A program made the translations under genes and the position numbers. A stretch of 64,000 nt of DNA from Anastatus disparis (Eukaryota > Arthropoda > Insecta > Hymenoptera > Eupelmidae): positions 682,001 to 746,000 of the forward strand of contig JAFFSR010000087.1 of assembly GCA_017163975.1 (NCBI GenBank), given 5' to 3'. Numbering within the stretch: the first letter of the stretch is position 1; each line of letters opens with the position of its first letter. The notes under the pieces were generated by a model that saw only the letters and a program-made list of their open reading frames with translations, was not told where the DNA came from and did no database searches. Shown one piece after another: positions 9,792 through 19,323 of this stretch.

Positions 9792-10410
9792 AAAAAGAAT
9801 GTATTACTCTATAATAAATTTATGATTAATAAAACAGAATTGAAAATGTACATTAATGTGTTGATTTTTTCTCACACCCCTCCTCCTTCAACACCTATCC
9901 ACGTTCTTTCCTTCACGCACACACACACACTAAAAATATATTAGACTTGATAATGAATAGAGTTCTTTTTGTAAGCCAAAGTATTAAATTTTTATTTTCG
10001 AATCATAACAAATTATTTTCGAATCATAAAAAAATTTCCCACCATATTGCTCTCTCTCTTAAAACCATAAAAGTAAGTATCATGAGTATCTGTCAAATTA
10101 ATTTATTGATGTTTGCTTAGATTTCTTAGAAAAGTATATCGATAAGTAATCTCAAAAGAAAAGTAATAAAATTAAATTTCTCACTTAACTGAATAAAGAC
10201 GTAACCGTAAACACACATATATTGATATGAATACAACCTTTGTGATCTGTGTAGCTGTAAAATATAATGAGTTCACTCCCTTTTGTAGACATTCACGATC
10301 GTATATTATTTCTTTCTTTAAAAACACTTCATCCTTTATCGCTTTTTTTTCATAAAGGAGTCATTGTGTACAGACACGTCATAATATCAAATTTTCTAGA
10401 GGGCTCTGGG
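9792..10410. other. AT-rich spacer after the protease
   Basis: No gene was recognised. It holds polyadenylation-like AATAAA hexamers just after the protease, a short CA run near 9920-9933, and a duplicated TTATTTTCGAATCATAA motif at about 9990-10,030. A 72-codon open frame at 10,267-10,485 overlaps the promoter of the next gene and has no recognisable features. Confidence 0.5.
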
Positions 10411-10446
10411 TATAAAGTCAGCAGCAAAATCCAGATACGACTCAGT
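10411..10446 (+). promoter_or_regulatory. TATA box and TCAGT initiator
   Basis: TATAAAG at 10,411 is followed by TCAGT at 10,442-10,446, an arthropod core-promoter layout. The transcript would have a leader of about 65 bases before the ATG at 10,510. Confidence 0.6.
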
Positions 10447-10509
10447 ATATTTTCAGCAGCAGTCGTAGTCAGATCTAAGTTATAAGATTTTTATATTTTA
10501 AAAACGAAC

Positions 10510-11190
10510 ATGGCGGAGTCTACTAGTGAAAAGTGTAGTGAACGCAATCTTACAAAAGACTACGCCATTCAACTGAATAACATGCTTCTCTCGACGACGT
10601 ACTTTATCAATAAGTCTCTAAGTAAGCGAGTTTCTGTTGGATTACAATTTCGTGATGGCTACTACGTACCTTGTGTAAAAATATCGACTGCACATTTTTA
10701 CAGATGGGTTACTTTTGATATCAGTTCTTGGCGATTATTGAAGAACCAAATTGATCTTCTTAACGCGTATTTCCAAGAAGCGCATATATTCAAGACGGAG
10801 TACGGTAACCCTTCGAAAGTATATTTAGAAAATCACGATATCTTATTTACAACATCATATAGTACGAGGAGTATTACATTTGAGGAGAGAGCTGTACTTA
10901 ACCCTGCGGCTCTACCAAAATTAGTAAACGAAGATAAAGAAAACGAATCACCTGAAAAAAAGAAGAAAGCATACATTCCAACCACCCACTACGTGTCTTC
11001 AAAAAGTGACATTTGACGGACTTAAACTGATGATGCCTTGCATCGATGAACGTATTGCGCAGTTGGAGCAGCAGGCTGGTAAGGTCAATCGAATTATTGA
11101 CTACATTCAAGAATATCTAAAAGATGAAATTAAGAAAGATAATGAAGAAGATGTGAAAATGAATATAATGAAAAACTTTTTAATGTTTCA
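10510..11190 (+). pseudogene. Probable further Polinton gene, unknown function, frameshifted
   Basis: Starts with MAEST and shows a mixed alpha/beta N-terminal part (RVSVGLQFRDGYYVPCVKI, then WVTFDISSWRLLKNQ). A charged linker follows, and the frame ends at 11,014-11,016. The A5 run at 11,001-11,005 marks a frameshift. The other frame continues with VTFDGLKLMMPCIDERI and a helical region to roughly 11,190. The pattern 'strand-rich domain, Lys-rich linker, TFDGL...CID helix' resembles small uncharacterised proteins beside insect Polintons, but I do not recognise a named family. Its promoter, strand and position favour membership of the element. The 3' end is uncertain because the frame runs without a stop into the next feature. 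Confidence 0.5.
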
Positions 11191-11269
11191 ACAATACTAT
11201 AGTTTAAAAGTTCACGATGTGACGTCTTTTGTTTTAACAAAAATGCTTGACAACAATGATTTGTGCAAA

Positions 11270-11608
11270 TCAGATCTAAATATTGTAATATTAGAAATAA
11301 GTGCTAATACTTTAGCTGCACAAAGTATTGGAGAACCTGGTACTTGAATAACTTTGAAAACTTTTCATTTTGCTCGTGTAGCATCTATGAACATTACTCA
11401 AGGTGAACCTCATATTAATGAAATCATTAATATTAATCTAAAAATCAGTACTTCAATTGTAGCAGCTCATTTAGAAGATGATACAGATCCTGAATTTAGA
11501 TGTAATGGAAGCCACTATCATTTCCTTCAACAGTGTGTGTTCCAAAATTATATCATCATTTTCCATTTAACAGATACTTTTTATAGAAAGTTAAGCCGAG
11601 TAAAATAG
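11270..11608 (+). pseudogene. POLR3A: Fragment resembling RNA polymerase III largest subunit (RPC1)
   Basis: In one frame the sequence encodes LAAQSIGEPGT, a stop (TGA 11,345-11,347), then [27 protein letters not shown] and DDTDPEF. These match in order the highly conserved RPC1 segment around AQSIGEPGT and LKTFHFAGVASMNIT, with several substitutions. Similarity fades after about 11,500. RPC1 is the catalytic subunit of Pol III, which makes tRNA and 5S RNA. Only about 80 residues are present, with a nonsense codon, so this is a captured or retroposed gene piece. It follows the preceding Polinton-like gene in the same frame. Pol III is favoured over Pol II by the FHFAGVASMNIT context; the assignment is from memory of the family. 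Confidence 0.75.
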
Positions 11609-12119
11609 TGAATATTTAATTATTCTTTTTTATTGATGAAACAACTCTTTCAAATAAGTAAATTTTTATTAAAAAATAATCATTTGAGCTTGCAATAACC
11701 CAAAGTCTTATTTTATCACCTAAAAATTACACTAACATTAAAAATAGTCTAACAGCTTCCTAAAGAGTGGCACATGTACCAGGGTAGGCTTAAACTGTTC
11801 TTTTTACCATATTCATTGTGCTCAGAAAATTTGAGAATGATCGAAAGTACGTTACTTTTTTTATGGCTTAAGAAATACACGTAGAAAAATATGAAAAAAG
11901 TATCATTTTTGACGTATAAAATTATGTACCGTGAACAACGATTGTTCAATCGATACCAAAATTTAATTACATAATCTACTCACAGAAACGAGTAATTTAA
12001 GCCCTTATTAAAGTGTGTGCCACTCCAGAAACTTGTATTATAGACTTTTCAATTGTTGTGAAGACAATTTCTCAAAATTAAAAAGTTCCAGATATATCCC
12101 TATATACATATAAATATAT
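11609..12119. other. AT-rich interval with a possible short MITE (11,765-12,025)
   Basis: GAGTGGCAC at 11,765 and GTGCCACTC ending at 12,025 form imperfect terminal inverted repeats. Flanking similarity continues inward (GGCTTAAACT against the reverse of AGTAATTTAAGCC). The unit is 261 bases. No clear target duplication was seen. Nothing else was recognised. Confidence 0.35.
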
Positions 12120-12331
12120 TAGACATTTCATGACAACTCTCACACAACTATCCGGGTTCCTTCAGGTTTACATATATGGGACGTTTCATGTCAATTTGCA
12201 TTCATGCATACACGCTTTTATATACATGGGACTCTTCACGTCAACTCATGTACGACCTTACAGACAGGTTTTTGCATATATATATGGTCTATTTCATATC
12301 AACTTGCTCACGTTCACCCGCAATTTTTTTT

Positions 12332-12403
<72 letters not shown>

Positions 12404-12613
12404 TATATATATATGGGACATTTCATGTCAACTCGCACGTACTCTAAGCACAGGTTTTTCTATATATTTATAGGATATTTCATGACAACTTGTACACACC
12501 TATCTAAGTACCCTTAGGTTTATATATATGAGACGTTTCATGTCAATCCGCATGCATGCACATACGCGTTCATGTACATGGCACTTTTCATGTCAACTCG
12601 CAAGCATAAAATA

Positions 12614-12666
<53 letters not shown>

Positions 12667-12771
12667 AACATTTCATGTAGAATCGTACGTCCACACACTG
12701 GTTTCTTTAAGTTTATATGGAACATTTAATTTCAACTCATACGCAGACGCTCACACATACAAACACATTTA

Positions 12772-12810
<39 letters not shown>

Positions 12811-12830
12811 GACGTTTCATGTCAACACGA
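12120..12830 (+). repeat. Degenerate minisatellite, TTTCATGTCAACTCGC units with (TA)n tracts
   Basis: About eleven diverged units, mostly 50-60 bases, share the core GGGACGTTTCATGTCAACT followed by a CA/GC-rich part and CAGGTTTATATATA. Three long TA microsatellites (near 12,340-12,400, 12,620-12,660 and 12,778-12,808) lie between units. The same minisatellite occurs on the opposite strand at 44,830-45,528, and a single unit lies at 55,978-56,000. Confidence 0.8.
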
Positions 12831-13030
12831 CTGACAAAAAAATAGAATTTCCTGAAAATCCGTGAAGAGGTTCCATTTGATACCCAAAATATACAAAAAA
12901 ATTTTTAGAGGCAAAGGTCAAAGGGATTACGAGTAATAAGTAATAGAAGATTGTGATTTTTCAAATTTTTTTCTTAAATTACCAACTTAATTATTTTTTT
13001 CCTCAGAAACTAAGGATTTTAGAGATTCAC
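12831..13030 (+). repeat. Dispersed repeat flanking the minisatellite
   Basis: From ACAAAAAAATAGAATTTCCTG through TACCCAAAATATACAAAAAAAT to TTTTTTCCTCAGAAACTA this sequence is clearly homologous to 56,005-56,190, in the same order and orientation relative to the minisatellite core. It is therefore part of a repeat family carrying the minisatellite rather than unique flank. No coding potential was seen. Confidence 0.6.
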
Positions 13031-13355
13031 TTATGAATATATTTATTGTTGCAAATGATGAGTAGAATCTACACAAATTCTCAAATTTATAAATTCTCAA
13101 ATTTTTTAAATAATAACGCTTATTACCTGTATATCGGAATGATGTTTGATGAAAAAAGGTTAAAATTATTCACTAATTACGATAGTAATATGCTTTCTCG
13201 AAGTTGAATTTCGCTGGTATTATTTGAACGAAAAATTCATAAATTAGTAGGGATTCTACCGCAAATTTATATGCGACATGATTTGTATGAATGATCTTTA
13301 TGTATGGGTATCGACTACGAGTGAATCAACATATTTCATGAAAGTCGCATGAATC

Positions 13356-13586
13356 TTAAACAATTGTTCTTTTAAAATCTTTCAATTTCCGAGTATTCTT
13401 CAACCTAATCAAACAACCTTTGAATCTAAATCCAAAAAAATCTCCAAGTTCCATTTGACGTAGTTCCTGCTTATGTCTGTAAACTTCATAACCGGTATGG
13501 AAAATTTCAAATTCATTCGTATAGACGACTTCCAGGTAGACAGGATCACCTGAATATTGTGAGATATCATCTCGAAAAACGTACAT
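13356..13586 (-). CDS. Small ORF in the left palindrome arm, unknown
   Basis: 76 codons containing GDPVYLEVVYTNEFEIFHTGYEVYRHKQ-type sequence with a normal amino-acid mix, unlike the random low-complexity frames around it. No family was recognised and no ribosome or splice signals support expression. It may be a fragment of a larger gene trapped in the palindrome. Confidence 0.25.
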   Translation of the reverse strand: MYVFRDDISQYSGDPVYLEVVYTNEFEIFHTGYEVYRHKQELRQMELGDFFGFRFKGCLIRLKNTRKLKDFKRTIV

Positions 13587-13935
13587 GTTATTAATAAATA
13601 ATCGCTAAATTTCAAAAGATATTCTTGTAGATAATGTTTATCTTACTCAGAACATCCACGTTTGGCTAGATAACATTTGCAACAACTTCAAAGTAGTTAT
13701 TAAAGTATAAGTAGAATTTCAAAAGTTTTTGCTGTAGATGATGTTTAAGTTGTCATTAACACCTGGGTATCCAAAGACGGCGATCGTGGGTACCACAGCA
13801 TAGTAAATAACTATTTTTTAACGAGTGTCTACATCGAAAAGGTAAAGTATGTATCTATATAGATATGTATCTATATATATATATATATATACATATCTAT
13901 GTAGATACATACTTTACATTTTTATATATATTATA

Positions 13936-13991
<56 letters not shown>

Positions 13992-14245
13992 TACATATCT
14001 ATATAGATACATACTTTACATTTTCGATGTAGACACTCGTTAAAAAATAGTTATTTACTATGCTGTGGTACCCACGATCGCCGTCTTTGGATACCCAGGT
14101 GTTAATGACAACTTAAACATCATCTACAGCAAAAACTTTTGAAATTCTACTTATACTTTAATAACTACTTTGAAGTTGTTGCAAATGTTATCTAGCCAAA
14201 CGTGGATGTTCTGAGTAAGATAAACATTATCTACAAGAATATCTT

Positions 14246-14506
14246 TTGAAATTTAGCGATTATTTATTAATAACATGTACGTTTTTCGAGATGATATCTC
14301 ACAATATTCAGGTGATCCTGTCTACCTGGAAGTCGTCTATACGAATGAATTTTGAAATTTTCCATACCGGTTATGAAGTTTACAGACATAAGCAGGAACT
14401 ACGTCAAATGGAACTTGGAGATTCTTTTGGATTTAGATTCAAAGGTTGTTTGATTAGGTTGAAGAATACTCGGAAATTGAAAGATTTTAAAAGAACAATT
14501 GTTTAA
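14246..14506 (+). pseudogene. Mirror copy of the palindrome ORF with a one-base insertion
   Basis: The right-arm copy has one extra T near 14,350-14,354 compared with the left arm. It therefore starts in a different frame and joins the shared frame at FEIFHTGYEVYRHKQ. The C-terminal 50 residues are the same apart from one change. The indel shows that at least one arm is not under coding constraint. Confidence 0.25.
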
Positions 14507-14777
14507 GATTCATGCGACTTTCATGAAATATGTTGATTCACTCGTAGTCGATACCCATACATAAAGATCATTCATACAAATCATGTCGCATATAAATTTG
14601 CGGTAGTATCCCTACTAATTTATGAATTTTTCGTTCAAATAATACCAGCGAAATTCAACTTCGAGAAAGCATATTACTATCGTAATTAGTGAATAATTTT
14701 AACCTTTTTTCATCAAACATCATTCCGATATACAGGTAATAAGCGTTATTATTTAAAAAATTTGAGAATTTATGAAT

Positions 14778-15470
14778 CTTAGCAATTATTTACTTACCAC
14801 GAAAGTTAAGAAATCATATTAGTAATTCATTTTATTTGAATTAAATCATTTAAAATCTATATAAGTCAAATTCCAAAGATGAAGAAATCCTGAATCAGTT
14901 ATGCATTCACATATAATTTTTATTCAATCTTTAACATTTTTGTTTATTTAACCAAACAATAAACATTCTTACTATTTACATGAAATCATGAAACTTTTAT
15001 TTTTTACAAAGATAAAAAGTAATTTATTTAAACATCATTTATTATAAATATTATTTCCTTAATAGACATAAATCTTTGAAATCATGGGAGATATCTAATA
15101 CTCTTACAAAATTATAGAAAATGAAGATATATTTTAAGAGGAAGAATCATATTTCTGTCCTTTGCTAATAAGAAAATTGGTTTTTCGAATAAAAAAAAAT
15201 TAATTAAAATGGAAATAATATATTGATTATGAATAAGATTTACATAATTAGACACATTTATGCATATTGTGTATGGACTATGGATACATCGTTTTTAAAT
15301 TATTTGGGCTCATATAAATACACAGGTTCTCTATAGCTTTTTATGCATGACTTCTGAATTTTTTTCCATACGATGTGACCTTATATAAAGCAATAAAACA
15401 ATTTTTTTCATGTCATTTATTTAAATCATTTATTTACTTCAATGCTGGTAAAAATTTACAATATTGTATG
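14778..15470. other. AT-rich, no feature recognised
   Basis: No open frame of note, repeat or RNA gene was seen in this 0.7-kb stretch. Confidence 0.5.
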
Positions 15471-15722
15471 TGACGATGACTCAACCAATGTACATTTTTG
15501 GATAATTTTTAATATCATGATTGCTTATTTAACACAAGAGTTTAAATAATAACTTTTCAAGTGGCGATTACTCAGCCAATGTAAGTTTTCAGATATTTAA
15601 TAATATCGCGATTATTTTCTAGTATGAAACATTTGAAAAGAATTTATTAAGTGGCGATTATTCAGCCAATGTAAGCTTTCATATATTTAATAATATCGCG
15701 ATTATTTTCTAATATGAAACAT
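15471..15722 (+). repeat. 90-bp tandem repeat, 2.8 copies
   Basis: Units start at 15,471, 15,561 and 15,651, exactly 90 bases apart, with the core GTGGCGATTACTCAGCCAATG followed by TTTAATAATATCGCGATTATTTT. The last two are close copies; the first is more diverged. The function is unknown. Confidence 0.85.
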
Positions 15723-16491
15723 AGTACTGTTGATACATAATCTATTTTTAAAAGCATCTACGTTGAATTTTACTTCAGATAAATATATATTTCTATTTTC
15801 ATTAGTTTAATACACACATTCACACTGTGCTTTATATCTTAATTTATTTATTGTTTTTTCGTTTACTAGAGTATGTATAACTTTGAACAAATATTGACTG
15901 ATTAATTACTTTTTGTATCTTTGTTTTTAACGGAATGTCGGAGATGTTAAAATCGATTTTTGCTTTTTTTATTTAATTAATATTTTTTTTAATTAATTAT
16001 CTTAACAAATATACTGATTTGTGCACACTAAAACTATGTTGATACTATTTGAATAAAAATGAGATATCAATATCTCGATAAGCCTAACCTCAAAATACTA
16101 TAGATAGAAAGTTCGCTTATAACTTATTATGTATAGTGTTTTGGTGTATTCCTTGTCCACACTTGGGATTAATATTACGAATTTTCTGGCTGTAGAGAAA
16201 GAGCATGATTTGACGCACCGTTTATTAATAAGCTTTAAATAAAAATATTATTAAGAGGCGAGGAATAGGGGAACTCCGACATACTGTTAATGATCCATTT
16301 AATTAATTTTACATTAAAATTTTTTAATGTCTGAAAACGATAAAAACGTCATTGTAAAAATGTTTGGAAGCTGTTCCTACGGATTATAGACTATGTCAGG
16401 TATAGCCGAGCATTGTAAAATACCCCCTATGAAAAAACATACAAACTTACTATGGTTGTAAAAAATTTCAAAATTTTTTTGGAGATTGACG
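15723..16491. other. AT-rich interval with a stray TTAAGAGGCG motif
   Basis: No gene was seen. TTAAGAGGCGAGG near 16,251 repeats the first bases of the foldback element that starts at 16,492 and could be a remnant end of a related copy. Confidence 0.4.
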
Positions 16492-17020
16492 TTAAGAGGC
16501 GGTCGGAACCATTTGCCGCTTGGTGGTGCTGCAGGCGAGAGAAGAATATAAAATATTTTATGTACACGGATTTACAATTTATTAAGACAATAAAATACTT
16601 CTAATGTTGTCAATAACTCTTGTCATATATATATGTAGAATAATTATCAATGCTTATCTTATTTGAAAAGTCTAAAATATTTTTGTAAAGCGAAAAATGC
16701 TGCGTGTAATAGAGCCGATGTAAACATGTGTATTTTTTTTTAGTGCGACAGAGAAAGTAATACTAAAGAATGATGAACACATATGCTCATGCCGGCTATA
16801 TCTCGCGCTGCATTTTTTGCTTTCCAACAATATTTTAAACTTTTCAAACAAGATTAGCATCAATAATTATTCTACATATGTATGGCTAGAGTTATTGACA
16901 ACATTAGAGGTATATTATTGTTTCAGTAAATTGTAAATCGCTGAGTAAAAATTATTTTACATTTTTCTCTCACCTGACCGCAGCGCCCCCATGCGGCAAA
17001 TAGTCTTGACCGCCTCTTAA
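16492..17020. mobile_element. TTAA-flanked foldback MITE (copy 1)
   Basis: TTAA at 16,492-16,495 and 17,017-17,020 bound a 521-bp unit whose ends read GAGGCGGTC and GACCGCCTC. The two halves are diverged reverse complements over most of their length, including the ATGTTGTCAATAACTCT block. There is no coding capacity of its own. A TTAA target is typical of piggyBac-type transposition, so mobilisation by such a transposase is inferred. Two related elements occur at 53,968 and 56,202. Confidence 0.75.
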
Positions 17021-17309
17021 GATTAGCAGAAATAACCGGAATCTTAGATTCCATGAAAATTTCTTTATAATTAATAGACAATATGAAAAATTTCAAAATT
17101 TATTCCCTAGACTGACATTCAGATTTCTAGGAAGATTGATAGGCATCCACAAGAACAAATATGAATTTGATAAATAATAAGTAATAATACTATAGATAAC
17201 ATCAAGGTGTCCAGAAACATCCAAGTACCGTAAGACATCGACCACAGACACATCAATATAAAAAATTAATGATGTGATATCTCTCAAATTGAGCTACAAC
17301 AGCTACATA
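17021..17309. other. Short AT-rich spacer
   Basis: No feature was recognised between the foldback and the next element. Confidence 0.4.
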
Positions 17310-18389
17310 CACTACCGCTCACAAAAATTTGGCCACCTGAGAAAATATTGGAAAAAATTAAGTTTTCTATCTCTGCAACCAATAGTCGAATCTTAAAAAT
17401 TCCAACTGTGTTTATCGATAAAAAATTTCCCATAAAAACTGAAGATATTTTTTGTCATTTTTTTTATCCATTTTTAAATTTGTCCCATTTTGTCGAAAAT
17501 TTTCGGAGATTAAAAATAGAGATGAAAACTACAATACTCTACTTCAAAATGAGAGGTTAGAAACTACTGTAAGTCTATTTTTAAAAGAGTTATACTCAGT
17601 TACGTTAAAAACACCCTTATTTTTCAACACCTGATATCTCGAAAATGGTGCTTAAGAAAAAGAACTCCAGAGAGAAAAAAGTGTTGTTTTTTAGTAAATA
17701 ATCCGATCTCAAACTTCAAATACAAACAAAAAAAATTTTATTTTTCTCATTTCCCCTATGGTAAAATATTTTTTATATTTCCAACTCTATTAATTGTGGT
17801 GTATCAATAATAAATCTATTTCTAATTATAGAAAAAGAAAACAAAATAATACGAATTAATAAAAAAGTGAAAAAATAGAAAACATAATAATAACAATATT
17901 TTAGTACTTAAAACGTTTAATAGTGATTTATTCATATTTTAACAATAAATATAAAGACATTTGATTTTTTTATAAATAATATCGATATAAGCTATAAATT
18001 CCAAGTTAGTTTAATCACACTACTATTCATTTTATCATTCTAACATAAATTTTTTAAAAAATGTATCAACTATATCACCTAATATTTATAAATAACCAAA
18101 ATCCATAACTATTATAATCACAAAATTATCACTACTTTATCATTTCGACATAAACTTCTTTATAAATATAATAAATAAATGAAAAATTTTAAAATAACTT
18201 CATTTTTTATAGATAAAAGGTTGATATTTCAACTTTCTTATATCGAGACTCACGTTTTTGATGGTTTCTAGTGTAAACTTTAAAACCCAGTTGAAATTTT
18301 TAAGATTCGATAATTTTTGCAGAGATATTAAACTTTGAATTTTTTCCGATTTTTTCTTAGGTGGCCAAATTTTCGTGAGTGGCACTGTG
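17310..18389. mobile_element. Tc1/mariner-like non-autonomous element
   Basis: The terminal inverted repeats are CACTACCGCTCACAAAAATT..GGCCACCT on the left and its partner AGGTGGCCAAATTTTCGTGAGTGGCACTGTG on the right. TA lies immediately outside each end (17,308-17,309 and 18,390-18,391). The 1.08-kb interior has no transposase frame. TIR sequence and TA target match Tc1/mariner-superfamily elements. It abuts the outer end of the Helitron-like complex with only a TA-rich spacer between. Confidence 0.75.
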
Positions 18390-18429
18390 TATATATATAT
18401 ATTTATATTATGTATATATACATATCTCC

Positions 18430-19323
18430 CTAGATTATATAGTTATATTAGAAAAAAAACCTCCTCTCCTAACCCTCATTATTCCTCTCCCTATTTTGTA
18501 TGCTTAAAACATCACAATTCACCCCTCAAAATAACGTAAAAATCTGTCTAGAAATGATCTTTTTTTTAAAAAAAGAGACACTCCACACTACCCAAGTCAC
18601 CCCTCTCTACCCAAGTCACTCCTTTTGCTACCCCTCGTACATCACTCATACACCCCTCAGATAATTTAGCTAAATATACCTTATTTTACCAATGTATTTG
18701 TTATTTATTCCCTATACCACTACTACCACCCTTCCCATTACTACCCCTTCACTACTACCCCTCATTTTTTTTCGTTCCTCCTCAAAAAATCACAAGTCAC
18801 CCCTCAAAATAGCGTAAAAATGTCTCTTAAATTGTCTTTGAAGAAAAAAAAAGATACCCCTCACTACCCCAGTCACCCCTCACTCCATAAATCACCCCCT
18901 CGCTCCACAAGTCACCCCTCATAACCCCTCATATCCCTAATACACTCTTCATAAAATCATTATAAATTATCAAGAAAAGAATCTTTAAATTTTATATTTA
19001 TGAAATACTTACTTAAGGCTATATAATGGAATATATATTTAATACATAGTTACTAATATCATAGATTGTTGATATAAATATTTTTTAACCATTAACTAAT
19101 ACCCACGTTCCTTAGACAACTTTCCACACCACCCATACTAAGACAAAAAAAATAGGAAACTTCTACTTCCAACATTTAAGCTTACTTTTTTTTATGTCCA
19201 AGCTGTACTTGCCTAAAAGTAAAGCACATTTTACTTTGTGCTAATTAGTCATTATCTTAGTCAGAAAAACTTATCAAAAAATTTCCTGCATCCAAAAGAT
19301 TCTTCTTTCAGGTTAGCTTAAAT
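18430..19323 (+). repeat. Helitron-like 5' terminal region with C-rich GTCACCCCTC repeats
   Basis: Between about 18,460 and 18,960 short irregular repeats of (A)GTCACCCCTC and CACTACCC occur. Then at about 19,100-19,320 there is a unique block: ACTTTCCACACCACCC, a TTTAAGCTTACTTTTTTT stretch, GCTGTACTTGCCTAAAAGTAAAG, TTTCAGGTTAGCTTAAATTTG. The reverse complement of the whole arrangement is at 55,005-55,940. The CACACCACCC box also appears inverted in the 3' ends (GGGTGGTGTGG near 44,689), suggesting short inverted termini as in Helentrons. Confidence 0.7.

Larger units (their letters stand above)
1..11190 (+). mobile_element. Polinton/Maverick (adintovirus-like) element, partial and decayed
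   Basis: A run of co-oriented genes carries the hallmark Polinton set: protein-primed family B DNA polymerase, FtsK/HerA-type packaging ATPase, retroviral-like integrase with chromodomain, penton/minor capsid, double-jelly-roll major capsid and an adenain-like cysteine protease. The left end lies before base 1, because the polymerase frame is already open there. No terminal inverted repeat was recognised on the right, so the right limit is approximate; it is placed after the last gene that looks like part of the element. Penton, PX-like and major capsid genes are open, while PolB, ATPase, integrase, protease and the small genes carry stops or frameshifts. The copy is therefore an endogenous, probably immobile relic. 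Confidence 0.9.
13089..14777. repeat. Near-perfect 1.7-kb palindrome (two ~845-bp arms)
   Basis: The left arm (13,089 to about 13,930) is the reverse complement of the right arm (about 13,932 to 14,777), with only a few substitutions and one-base indels outside the TA-rich centre. Mirror positions sum to about 27,862. The centre is TA/GATACATA-rich with a (TA)n tract at about 13,938-13,988. Each arm holds a 76-86 codon open frame pointing away from the centre in the same relative orientation. No TTAA, TA or longer target duplication was identified at the ends. It could be a foldback element, an inverted duplication formed by a hairpin intermediate, or an assembly fold-back. Confidence 0.9.

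Noticed and set aside
12130..12473. Overlapping ORFs with long Tyr-Ile repeats
   Set aside because: They are translations of the (TA)n microsatellite and minisatellite.
13849..14043. Tyr/Ile-rich ORF at the palindrome centre
   Set aside because: It is a translation of TA/GATACATA repeats.
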